Source of the DNA: Bacteriovoracaceae bacterium
GTDB taxonomy: Bacteria; Bdellovibrionota; Bacteriovoracia; Bacteriovoracales; Bacteriovoracaceae
Length of the DNA: 64,000 nucleotides
Assembly (NCBI GenBank): GCA_016786485.1
Contig: JAEUWD010000002.1
Span: 124,001-188,000, forward strand
Reading direction: 5' to 3'
The notes below the pieces were generated by a model. The model saw only the letters and a list, made by a program, of their open reading frames with translations. It had not been told where the DNA came from and did no database searches. Each line of letters opens with the position of its first letter. Position 1 is the stretch's first letter. The position numbers were made by a program, and so were the translations under genes. Shown piece by piece: positions 33,515 through 41,600 of the stretch.

Positions 33515-33543
33515 TTGTTATTCACCCGAAAAAGCAGTATAAA
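33515..33543 (+). promoter_or_regulatory. rnpB promoter
   Basis: TTGTTA (33515-33520) and TATAAA (33538-33543) are separated by exactly 17 bases. The predicted start falls at the first base of the P1 helix of rnpB, about 7 bases downstream, so position and spacing agree. Confidence 0.75.
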
Positions 33544-33549
33544 TAACCC

Positions 33550-33850
33550 GTCGAGAACTGGGTATCATCGCTGGGGAGCAATCCCTAGAGGAAAGTCCGG
33601 ACACCGTATGGCATCGTAGCGGGTAACGCCCGTCCATCGCGAGATGAGGACAAGTGCAACAGAAAGTATGTACAGGCGAGCAATCGTGCTGTAGTGAAAA
33701 CAGGTAAACTCTACGAGGTGCAAGCTCATGTAGGTGAACGTTTGACTTCGGCCAGAAGAAGTTCACGGGTAGAGTGCTTGAGGTGATTGGCGACAATCAT
33801 CCCAGAGGAATGATGATAGAAACAGAATCCGGCTTACGCCAGCTCTCGAC
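33550..33850 (+). ncRNA. rnpB: RNase P RNA, bacterial class A
   Basis: The catalytic RNA that trims tRNA 5' ends. The 5' GTCGAGAACTGG and 3' CCAGCTCTCGAC pair as helix P1, with one mismatch. The conserved P4 strands are present: GAGGAAAGTCCGGAC at about 33588 and ACAGAATCCGGCTTAC near 33822. ACAGAAAGTATGTACAGG-like and GTGAAAACAGGTAAACTC-like segments are further class A landmarks. At about 301 bases it is shorter than the E. coli RNA (377), so some peripheral helices are reduced. A good promoter precedes it. Confidence 0.96.
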
Positions 33851-33896
33851 ATTTTTCTAAATTCAAAAATGAAATTCAATGACATTCAAAAGTAAA

Positions 33897-33961
33897 AACC
33901 CTCGCTTGTAACGAGGGTTCTGGATTATAAGCTCACTAAGCTCCCTTGCGGTAGCGGGGAG
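33897..33961 (+). other. two hairpins downstream of rnpB, possible 3' processing or terminator region
   Basis: AACCCTCG (33897-33904) and CGAGGGTT (33912-33919) form a perfect 8-base stem with a 7-base loop. CTCCC (33941-33945) pairs with GGGAG (33957-33961) around a smaller inner stem. Neither has a U-tract, so they may be a processed 3' end of the rnpB transcript or a small RNA. From about 33962 to 34040 I see nothing further. Confidence 0.45.
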
Positions 33962-34046
33962 AAGAAATTTAATTATAGCACGAAAATCAGTGGAACGGTT
34001 GATAGTGATAATTTCTCAATAGTTAGCTTGGATTTTTTTTGATGAA

Positions 34047-34077
34047 CTCCCCTTGATGGTTTCACCATGGACGGGAG
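34047..34077 (+). promoter_or_regulatory. leader hairpin that masks the Shine-Dalgarno site of a small peptide gene
   Basis: CTCCC (34047-34051) can pair with GGGAG (34073-34077), which is part of the ribosome-binding GGGAGGT. Inside it ATGGT (34056-34060) pairs with ACCAT (34064-34068) around a TTC loop. In this fold the ribosome-binding site is closed, as in the leaders of many type I toxin messages. Confidence 0.5.
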
Positions 34078-34084
34078 GTAAGTC

Positions 34085-34171
34085 ATGGAGGACAAGCTCA
34101 CTAAGTTAATTAAAATCATGATCGCATTGCTTGAGTTTATCTTGAAGCTTTTGCAATTTGTGGAGCTTTAA
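34085..34171 (+). CDS. 28-residue amphipathic or hydrophobic peptide
   Basis: A very short gene: ATG at 34085, TAA at 34169-34171, with GGGAGGT eight bases upstream. The peptide starts MEDKLTKLIKIMIALLEF. It is a predicted single amphipathic helix: Asp3, Lys7, Lys10, Ala14, Glu17, Lys21 and Gln24 fall on one face and Leu/Ile/Phe/Val on the other. Its own strong terminator follows within 10 bases, so it is an independent small unit between rnpB and mutY. The design recalls membrane-active type I toxins and phenol-soluble-modulin-like peptides. No antitoxin RNA is proven. The ribosome site, ideal spacing, helix pattern and terminator support a real gene. Confidence 0.65.
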   Translation: MEDKLTKLIKIMIALLEFILKLLQFVEL

Positions 34172-34179
34172 TTAACGGG

Positions 34180-34208
34180 GAGAGGAGGGGGACCTCCTCT
34201 CTTTTTTT
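34180..34208 (+). terminator. strong terminator after the small peptide gene
   Basis: GAGAGGAGG (34180-34188) pairs perfectly with CCTCCTCTC (34193-34201) around a GGGA loop, followed by seven T. It ends at the 3' end of the convergent mutY gene. Confidence 0.93.
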
Positions 34209-35235
34209 ATTTCATCTTTTCCAAAATTTTAAACGTGGTACTGCCCAAATTACTCTTCGGTGAAATTTCCATAAACTCGTAACCTGCAGCTAAGTATTTT
34301 TTCACTTCCGCTTCACTCGGAACTTTAATGTAATTGGTAATATTGTATTTGGTTATTCCACTCTTCAGTACCATCTTCGGCTTGGCCGAAAGTTTCGTTT
34401 TGAGAGCTGGGTATTGCTTAAATTTTTTATCTTCAGATGAGAGAACAAAAGTCGGCAGTTCGTACTGACCTGCTAACCACTCTGAATCCTGTTTTTTATA
34501 AACTAATACTTTATTCTTTTTCTTCACCACATAACGAAGTAATTCCAGTTCATAAAATTTTTGAACTTTCTTTTCACCTCTTGGATACGCCAGTGCATTT
34601 TTTTCTTTGGCAGCTACACACTCACTACTCATAGGACATAATTCACAACTGGCCTTATTGGCACGACAAAAGTTCCGTCCTAAATCCATCAAGGCTTCGT
34701 TGATGGCACGTGAACTCAGTTTAGAAAATTCTTTTTTATAAATCTCACCGGTCTGAAATTTCGCCTGGATTTCTTTTTGCAGCTTCAAACCTTTTTCACT
34801 ATTTAAACCAAACAAACGCGCAAGCACTCGCTCAAGATTGGCATCAACGGCCAGCGCCGGTTGATCTGCTCCAATTCCAATGATCGCACTCGCGGTATAA
34901 GGACCGATACCTGGAATACTAGTCAGTGTTTCATAATCGAGTGGAATTTCACCTTGAAACTTTTCCACAATAAAAGCACAAGCCTTCTGCAGATTTCTCG
35001 CTCGTCTGTAATAGCCCAAACCTCTCCAACTGATCGTCAGTTGCTCAGGTGTGGCAGCGGCCAGTTTTTCTATCGTAGGATACTCCGCTAAAAAACGCTC
35101 AAAATGTCCCAGCACAGTCGCGACAGTCGTCTGCTGTAGCATGATCTCAGAAACCAGAGTGCGATAAAGCGTACGCTCTTTACGCCACGGCAAATGAGAA
35201 AATTGTGCTGACCAAGCAATAAGTTTTTTTAGCAT
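34207..35235 (-). CDS. mutY: A/G-specific adenine glycosylase
   Basis: A 342-residue base-excision enzyme that removes adenine paired with 8-oxoguanine or guanine. Catalytic Glu is E30 (VSEIMLQQT). The helix-hairpin-helix is SIPGIGPYTASAI, the catalytic Asp is D131 (AVDANLERV), and the 4Fe-4S loop is C190-x6-C197-x2-C200-x5-C206. Residues about 225-342 form the NUDIX-like C-terminal domain that checks 8-oxoguanine. Length is normal. No second repair gene is adjacent. Confidence 0.95.
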   Translation of the reverse strand: MLKKLIAWSAQFSHLPWRKERTLYRTLVSEIMLQQTTVATVLGHFERFLAEYPTIEKLAAATPEQLTISWRGLGYYRRARNLQKACAFIVEKFQGEIPLDYETLTSIPGIGPYTASAIIGIGADQPALAVDANLERVLARLFGLNSEKGLKLQKEIQAKFQTGEIYKKEFSKLSSRAINEALMDLGRNFCRANKASCELCPMSSECVAAKEKNALAYPRGEKKVQKFYELELLRYVVKKKNKVLVYKKQDSEWLAGQYELPTFVLSSEDKKFKQYPALKTKLSAKPKMVLKSGITKYNITNYIKVPSEAEVKKYLAAGYEFMEISPKSNLGSTTFKILEKMK

Positions 35236-35244
35236 GTAAGTGAT

Positions 35245-36042
35245 TTATTTCTTCTCGCAAGATTTGGCAATAGTCGGAATCACATCGAGCATGGTTTTCG
35301 CGTCCAGAGGCTCTCTTTCATTTTCCCCACGCATATTCCCACCAATGCTCATCACAAAATCCGTGAATTCTTTACTTAATTCATGGACATCGGTGATGAT
35401 AATGAGCTTTTTACTTTCATTCTCTTTAATCCAATTAATGAGACCCTTCGCTGTATTTAAACCCACATTGGTACATAAAGTATCCCAATCACCGAGCTGT
35501 TTTTTATTGGTGTTATAAACATAAAAATCCACTTCGCCTTCTTTACAGCTATCGTGAATACGACGAACCAGGCTTTTGCGATAACAATCGTGGTTTTTAT
35601 CCAGTGGATCAATTCGACTTAAACTCGAACTCACATCAATCCACATTTCTACGTTAGCCGGTTTACTAGTTTTGCTTTTGGCCTTGCCACAAAAAATATC
35701 AAACTTATGTTCTTCTTTTTTACAATCGATCATATTGCGGTCAAGACTCGAAGCTGGCGGAGGACCACCGGTATCTTCTTCAACTAAGGAAGGTGCCGCA
35801 TCGATCATTTTACCTGGCTGTGCTTTATCGTACAGACCAATTTGCGGATCGAAGCAATGATCACCCATAGGAATACATTTATATTCTGCCTCCACCATCA
35901 AACGTGAAAATTCAAATGGTGACGGAAAGACAAAAGTCGTTTTTTCAGGTTTTAATTCAGATAGAAACCATACCTCAAGCTGCTCTGGTACTGCCAGCGC
36001 ATGATTCATTAAGAATAATGTGGTTAACAAAAATCGCTTCAT
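35245..36042 (-). CDS. secreted VWA-like protein
   Basis: A 265-residue exported protein (signal peptide ending near HALA). Residues about 130-260 look like a von Willebrand A domain. MWIDVSSSLS carries the MIDAS DxSxS (D136, S138, S140), and KKLIIITDVHE supplies a later strand with Thr-Asp. Eight Cys residues suggest disulfides. VWA domains bind proteins through a metal ion, so it may be an adhesin or scaffold. Its ATG overlaps the stop of the XRE gene by one base (TAATG), implying coupled translation with a regulator, an uncommon pairing for a secreted protein. Confidence 0.65.
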   Translation of the reverse strand: MKRFLLTTLFLMNHALAVPEQLEVWFLSELKPEKTTFVFPSPFEFSRLMVEAEYKCIPMGDHCFDPQIGLYDKAQPGKMIDAAPSLVEEDTGGPPPASSLDRNMIDCKKEEHKFDIFCGKAKSKTSKPANVEMWIDVSSSLSRIDPLDKNHDCYRKSLVRRIHDSCKEGEVDFYVYNTNKKQLGDWDTLCTNVGLNTAKGLINWIKENESKKLIIITDVHELSKEFTDFVMSIGGNMRGENEREPLDAKTMLDVIPTIAKSCEKK

Positions 36043-36626
36043 TAAAACTCAACACCCTTTTGCTTAAAATATCGAAACAATGAGTTCCCGATATCCACCA
36101 TCAAATCTCGACTTTCAACATCGAGGTCCAAAAAATCAGTTAAATAAGCTTTTTGGCGGGGGCTTAATTGATCCAGCTTCTCTTTAATGCTGGTCTTCTC
36201 GCCTTCACTTCCAAATGGAATCTGGCGCTTTTTACCACCAATTGAAACCGTAGCCGAGGTCGTCTTTTGGGCCGTCCCTCGCTCACCGCCACCAAAGGCA
36301 TCCGCCAATTCATCCTGGCCACCAGTAGGCTTATCGGCAGGTTCTGATTCTTTATAAAATTCCACGAGCATCTTAAATTTCCCCGTATCCTCCTCGTGAA
36401 CAAAGTCGATCATCTCATGCAGGGGAATACCTAATTTATGCACCACTCGAGCAATAACCTGCTCGTCTATCTCATGGGTCTTTTTATTAAGGAAGCGACT
36501 CATGGTCGAAACGCTAGAGTTGGTTATTTCAGCTAAGTCCTTTTGAGAGAGGTTGCCTCGCATTTGCATATACTTGCGAACCACACCCAAAAAATCATCT
36601 AAATAATCCTTATTGAATCTAATCAT
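36042..36626 (-). CDS. XRE-type DNA-binding regulator
   Basis: A 194-residue protein. Residues about 18-75 form a helix-turn-helix of the lambda-repressor class, with LSQKDLAEITNSSVSTMSRFLN. The centre is Gly-rich and low complexity. The last 55 residues are a helical domain with SPRQKAYLTDFLDLD that may dimerise. AAGGAGG lies upstream of the ATG. It is divergent from the pentapeptide-repeat gene across 127 bases containing promoter and palindromic operators, so it may repress that gene and itself. It is coupled to the secreted VWA-like gene downstream. Confidence 0.82.
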   Translation of the reverse strand: MIRFNKDYLDDFLGVVRKYMQMRGNLSQKDLAEITNSSVSTMSRFLNKKTHEIDEQVIARVVHKLGIPLHEMIDFVHEEDTGKFKMLVEFYKESEPADKPTGGQDELADAFGGGERGTAQKTTSATVSIGGKKRQIPFGSEGEKTSIKEKLDQLSPRQKAYLTDFLDLDVESRDLMVDIGNSLFRYFKQKGVEF

Positions 36627-36696
36627 AAAAAGGCCTCCTTAAGGTCTTAATATCCTTATCGGATTGCAATTTAATTTCATTAAGAAATAATATTCC

Positions 36697-36725
36697 TTGA
36701 CGCAATTAGTCAATTGCAGTATGAT
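36697..36725 (+). promoter_or_regulatory. strong promoter with a palindromic operator in its spacer
   Basis: TTGACG (36697-36702) and TATGAT (36720-36725) are 17 bases apart, each matching consensus at five of six positions. Inside the spacer lies the inverted repeat GCAATT-agtc-AATTGC (36702-36717). A related ATTGCAAT occurs at about 36663. A protein bound here would block RNA polymerase, and the divergent XRE regulator is the natural candidate. Confidence 0.75.
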
Positions 36726-36753
36726 ATTAGTAAGAACTTCAGGGAGGTATCCC

Positions 36754-37176
36754 ATGAAAACAGCACGTATCCCTTTAGATAGCTTAATTATTTCAGGTAC
36801 TTATGCAGTGGTTAATGGTGAGTGTGTGAATCAAGTAACTTTCGAAAACATGACCATTTCAGGTGCCTTATTAGTGCAAAGTGAATTTCATGGGTGCGTT
36901 TTCCAGAATTGCACGTTCTACTCTGCAACGCTAGATAACTGTACTTTCATTGGTTGCCGCTTTGTAAACTGTCAGTTTTTCTTCACTCGAATTGAATATT
37001 GTCGTTTTAATTTTTGCTCATTTGAAAATTGTGTTTCTCATAAAGGGGGAATTTATGGAAATGATTTTTCAGTTTGTCAGCTTGATACCGATAGCTGTGA
37101 CACTTTGGATCTTGATAATAACGGGTTAAAAAATTGTTTCGTGACTCCTATAAAGCTTGCCGCTACCTGCGGGTAG
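36754..37176 (+). CDS. pentapeptide-repeat-like protein
   Basis: The ATG at 36754 has GGGAGGT upstream; a frame open further upstream crosses the promoter and is rejected. The 140-residue product contains about 15 consecutive units of the type (F/C)xNCx, such as CVFQNC, TFYSATLDNC, TFIGC and RFVNCQF, with Cys or Phe at the centre. This should form a right-handed quadrilateral beta-helix. Such proteins include DNA mimics (MfpA, Qnr), effectors and structural proteins; none is implied here. It has no signal peptide, so it should be cytoplasmic. A good promoter and terminator make it a single-gene unit. Confidence 0.8.
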   Translation: MKTARIPLDSLIISGTYAVVNGECVNQVTFENMTISGALLVQSEFHGCVFQNCTFYSATLDNCTFIGCRFVNCQFFFTRIEYCRFNFCSFENCVSHKGGIYGNDFSVCQLDTDSCDTLDLDNNGLKNCFVTPIKLAATCG

Positions 37177-37206
37177 ACGGTTTTTTCTCTCTCCACTCTC
37201 AAAATG

Positions 37207-37234
37207 CCCTCGGTTATGCCGGGGGTGTTTTTTT
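37207..37234 (+). terminator. terminator after the pentapeptide-repeat gene
   Basis: CCCTCGG (37207-37213) pairs with CCGGGGG (37219-37225), with one T-G pair and a 5-base loop, followed by TGTTTTTTT. It reaches the stop codon of the convergent gene. Confidence 0.88.
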
Positions 37235-37865
37235 AATAGAGCTTAAAATTTGAAGAAGGGGCTGCAATCAATAAAACAAATTTCACCAGCGCATCAGACT
37301 GTCTTAGGCGTTGCCACGATGGTAGATTGTTAATTTTCGCACCATATGTTTCTGGATAATAGTCAAAAGCAAGTCCACCGTTTTTATGTCCCTGTTCGTG
37401 AATCAACAACCCCACCTCCCACATCCCTCGAGAAGTATCTTTTAAGAAGTTCGGACACAGCACGACTTCGATCTTTGGCGGAGGCACTGAAGCTGACGAA
37501 TTATTCCAACAAAAAAGAAAATCTTGAGAATCAGCACAGTAATATAGTGTGGGATCAATATTCTCGGCGATATTTTTTAATGATTTTTGCAGGCGGCGAA
37601 GAAGTGGAATCGTTTCTGCATTAATCGAACGAATATCGTAAACCTCTTTCAAAGCACTGGTTATCAGGTCACTTTTTTTCAAAATGGGATCTGCTTGCTC
37701 CATCAGCTTCTGAGCAGCTTTAACATAAGCACTGGCTCGCTTATGTTCAGCTGTGACCATTTTTTTTTCAGCTTCTGAACAACCATAGGTCTTGGCCTGC
37801 GACCAAGCTTGCTCAGACAACAACATTCCCAATAACAACACGTACAAACCTTGTATTATTTTCAT
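37233..37865 (-). CDS. secreted HExxH-containing protein, putative metallopeptidase
   Basis: A 210-residue exported protein (signal peptide ending near AWSQ). After a helical N-terminal half with Cys pairs, it has VVLCPNF and LLIHEQGHKNGG, where H156-E157 and H160 form a zinc HExxH motif. The following LAFDYYPETYGA resembles the Tyr/Asp segment after HExxH in M35-like (deuterolysin) and related small secreted zincins. The third ligand cannot be fixed; an Asp or Glu in FDYYPE is possible. A protease role is likely but unproven. Its stop overlaps the terminator of the convergent gene. Confidence 0.68.
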   Translation of the reverse strand: MKIIQGLYVLLLGMLLSEQAWSQAKTYGCSEAEKKMVTAEHKRASAYVKAAQKLMEQADPILKKSDLITSALKEVYDIRSINAETIPLLRRLQKSLKNIAENIDPTLYYCADSQDFLFCWNNSSASVPPPKIEVVLCPNFLKDTSRGMWEVGLLIHEQGHKNGGLAFDYYPETYGAKINNLPSWQRLRQSDALVKFVLLIAAPSSNFKLY

Positions 37866-37985
37866 CTACAGAACTCCCTCTCTGTAATAATGATAGTGTT
37901 TTGAATCTTAATGAGTTGTAATTGCCGTGACGCAAGAATATTTTCTACACGATTTATAAAAAGATAAGTAAAAATTTCTTACTTT

Positions 37986-38600
37986 CTACTTCTCGGAAAT
38001 CTTGGTGTTCTTTGGCGCCTTGAAGACAAAATGTTCGGAGGTGAATTTCATACCAGTTTTAAAGTTAGTGAAAACCAATTTCACTTCCTTACTGTCACTC
38101 AAAATTATTTTGAGTTCTTTAAGTTCAGACAACGAATGAACTTTTTGTGGATTAGCGACATTTTCGAAGATGGCACGTGCAATACCGATTCGCTCTTGCA
38201 TCTTTTCCTTGAAAATAAGCTCCAGGGAGTTCTTGTCTAGCTTCACATCGTAGAGTTCATTGTTTTTTAATCCATGAGACATGGAATCGAAAAATCGGGA
38301 TAAAAATAATTTTTCAGAAGATTGAACAATCAGATTTCCCGCTTCTCCTTCGACAAAGGGCGGTGTGTAGAGTGAACTTTTGCTTTTATTACTATAAAAG
38401 GCACTCGATAATTTTTTATCTGGTGTAAAAATTTCGAACTTGAGTTGGCTTGGAAACATGTACTCTAAAGTTCCCTGCGTTTTTTTCACTTTACCCGTCA
38501 CGGCGCTTACGATTTGCTGCTCGAATTCAGCTTGAAATGAACGTGGTAAAAACTCTGCGTAGCAGACTGATTGTAAAAAAATGAGCAGTAAATATTTCAT
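37986..38600 (-). CDS. lolA: LolA-like outer-membrane lipoprotein carrier
   Basis: A 204-residue periplasmic protein (signal peptide ending near CYAE). RSFQAEFEQQ at the mature N-terminus, the TQGTLEYMFPSQLKFEIF strand segment in pieces and SNKSKSSLYTPPF match LolA/LolA-like proteins. These shield lipoprotein acyl chains between LolCDE and the outer membrane. Its start directly follows the TAG of smc (TAGATG), an arrangement that suggests an operon. Many lipoproteins in this window would need such a carrier. LolA-like relatives with other roles exist, so the symbol is likely but not certain. Confidence 0.78.
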   Translation of the reverse strand: MKYLLLIFLQSVCYAEFLPRSFQAEFEQQIVSAVTGKVKKTQGTLEYMFPSQLKFEIFTPDKKLSSAFYSNKSKSSLYTPPFVEGEAGNLIVQSSEKLFLSRFFDSMSHGLKNNELYDVKLDKNSLELIFKEKMQERIGIARAIFENVANPQKVHSLSELKELKIILSDSKEVKLVFTNFKTGMKFTSEHFVFKAPKNTKISEK

Positions 38601-41600
38601 CTAGTTAAGTTGTACCGATACGGCCTTCGAAATACCAGGCTCCTGCATCGTTACACCGTAGAGTGTATTATTTAATTCCATTGTTTTCTTATTGTGAGTA
38701 ATCAGAATAAATTGAGACTCTGTACTCATTTCTCTTAATAACTCACTAAATCTTCCAACGTTCGCATCATCTAACGGAGCATCAACCTCATCTAATAAAC
38801 AGAATGGTGATGGCTTCACTAAGAAAATTGAGAAAATCAAACTTACCGCAGTCATGGCTTTCTCACCACCTGACATGAGGTTAATGTTTTGCATTTTTTT
38901 GCCTGGTGGCTGAGCGATAATATCCACACCACATTCAGGATCATCTAAGTGACCTGCAACTTCAAGGCGAGCGCTACCGCCGCCGAAGATAACCGGGAAT
39001 ACTTTTTCAAATTTTTCATTTACTTCATTGAAAGCTTCTTTGAAACGAACTTTTGATTTCTCATCAATACTTGAAATCGCTAATTGTAAATCAGCCAATG
39101 ATTTCTTAAGTTCGACTTCTTGTACTTGCAAAAAGTCATAACGTAATTTTTGATGTTCATAATCTGTGATGGCCTGCCAGTTAATTTCGCCAAGGCGATT
39201 TAATTCTGTTCGGCTTTCTTTTAATTTATCTTTGTAATCGCGTAATTCTTGTCCGTATTTACGATTGAAGTGGTAACCTTTCTTCTCAATAGCTACTGGA
39301 CCTTCTGCTGACTCCATTGTGAAGATATTTACGATGTTATTTAATTTTCTTAAAAGATCGGCGCTGAGTGAAAGGTGAGAAGCGATAACTTCGCGTAAAT
39401 CAATTTGATAGATTTCAAATGTATTTTTTACGGTCATTTCTTCTTCAACTAAAATCTGAGCTAATTTCACTTCCGTTTCATTCATTTGTTTTTCAATTTT
39501 ATGAATACGTGAATTCAGATCTTTGATTTGGTCTTCACGTTCTTGCATTTGCGCCAGTAACTCTTCTAACGTTTCCTTTGCATTGCTTAACTCTTCTTCT
39601 TTTTCTTTTAATGTATCAATTAAACCATCTTTCGCTTTCTGATCCATTTCAATCGTCGCGCGGGCATCGGCCAATAATTCTTCTTCCGTTTCAATCTGAG
39701 TTTGGTTATTTACCAGGCGGTTTTTATTTTTTTCAATTTGATCGTCATTATTGTTCAATTGCTCGTTTAATGAGTTAAGACGAGAAGTAAAAGTCTTAAG
39801 TTTAACTTCTTGGCTAACATAATTCTCACGATCAGTTTCATACTTCGCACGTAATTCGCTTACAGTCGCTTCAGCCGACTGAATGGCAGTGTTAAGTGCT
39901 GCAATTTTCTGACTATCTTCCTGATAAGATTTTTTGTTTTTTTCTTCCGACTCTAAAAGCTCAAGACGTAGAATAGAAATTTCTTTTTTACGATTCTTAA
40001 GAATTTCTAAACGGCCATGAGCTGTTGAGAATCCCATCTCTTTTGATTCGAAGACCGTTTTCTTTGAAAGGTAATCGGTTTGAATCGTTTCAAACTTTGT
40101 TTTGCTTTGTTGATATTTTTGAGTCGCTGATTTAGCTGCTTCAATAACTGAATCTAATTCAGCTTGAACCGTTTGGAGTTCTTCGTTCTTTTGATCTAAG
40201 ATCACTTTTAATTGGGCTATTTCTGAATTTCTTAAAATTACACTTTGAGATAAATCTTCAGTTTTTCGTAATGTTAACTGATGACCCGAAGTAGTTTTGC
40301 GTAAAACAATTCTGCCATCCAACGAAACCAATCCCTTAAAATTTAAATCAGTGCCTAAATCTAAAGCCAAGGTGGCAGTCAAATTAGGTGCAATAAAGTA
40401 TCCATCCAAAGACTCAAGTAAATCAGCGTAAGCATTATCCTTGATTTGGATAATATTTTTAAAATTAATTAACTCTCCACAATCTTTAAGTTGCAGACGT
40501 TCAATTGATTCTTGCGAAATTTTATCTCCACGATCCGCCTTGAAAATATCCAGAGAAATATCTGATTTATTTCCAAGCCATGACTTCAGCGAAGCTGCTT
40601 TATCGTTCGTTACCAAAGAATGGATAGTTGTCGACAACATAGCGTCGATGGCCAACGCATACTTTTCTTCGCTGCTAACAATGTTTGATAGAAAAGCGGC
40701 TGTTTCTTGATTTTGTTCAAGATAATTAATCGCTTCCGTTTTTACACTTTCTACATTTTTATTAATTTCAATCAAACCCTGACGTTTTGAATCAATATTC
40801 ATCACTTCTCGAGAAAGAATACGAAATTTTTGCTCGAGTTCTTTTTCTTGAGCACTTAAAGTCTCTGAGGCTTGTTTAGATTGTGCTAATTCAGCCTGAA
40901 GTTCTTCATATACTTTCTTCACTTTTTCAAAAGCATCTTTCTGGCGAGATAATTCACCCGAAAATTGTGATGACTGCTCTTCTAGCATCTCAATTTCTTT
41001 CGCAATATCTTCTAAGTTTTTAGCATATTCTTCTAGACGAGAAGTTGATTTGAAAAATTCTTTTTCTGTTTGATTATAAACTTCTTTAACCGCTTGAAGT
41101 TCTTTCTTTTGGGCCGCTAATTCAGCTTCTTTCTGAGTAATTTGAACTTTTTGCTCGCTGATAGCTTGAGATAAAACGTCGATGGCCGCAGCATCGGTGT
41201 TTTCATCCTGAAGCGCTTCTAATTGCTCTGTTAAATTATTTTTCTTTTTGAAAAGAAGAGTGACTTCATCCTGTAAATTTTCGATTTCAACTTTCTTATT
41301 TTCAATAAACTTTTCTTTTTCATCGAGTGAGCGTTTGAAATATTTAATTTTTTCTTCTTTCGAAGCTAATTCGCGAGATAATTGATTGTATTCTTTTTGT
41401 GCTTCATCCAGTTTTTCACTTAATTCCACTTTGGTGGTGCGCTCTTCCTGAATATTTAACTCAAGACGATCACGTTCAGCGATAAAGTTACTTAGCGCCA
41501 AGGCATTTCGCGCTGAAGATTCAATACCTTCATTGAAATCAGTTAGTAATTCAAATTCTTTATGTGATTCAACGATAAGTTCGTACCTTTCAATTTTTTC

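Noticed and set aside
33389-33619. Open frame of 76 codons across the end of the zinc-ribbon gene and the start of rnpB
   Set aside because: It runs through the rnpB promoter and helix P1 and has no ribosome site; it is a by-product of other features.
33518-33796. 92-codon minus-strand frame covering rnpB
   Set aside because: The region is fully explained by the class A RNase P RNA, with promoter and P1/P4 helices.
36697-36753. Upstream start of the pentapeptide-repeat gene
   Set aside because: The extra codons coincide with the -35, operator and -10 elements; GGGAGGT marks the ATG at 36754.
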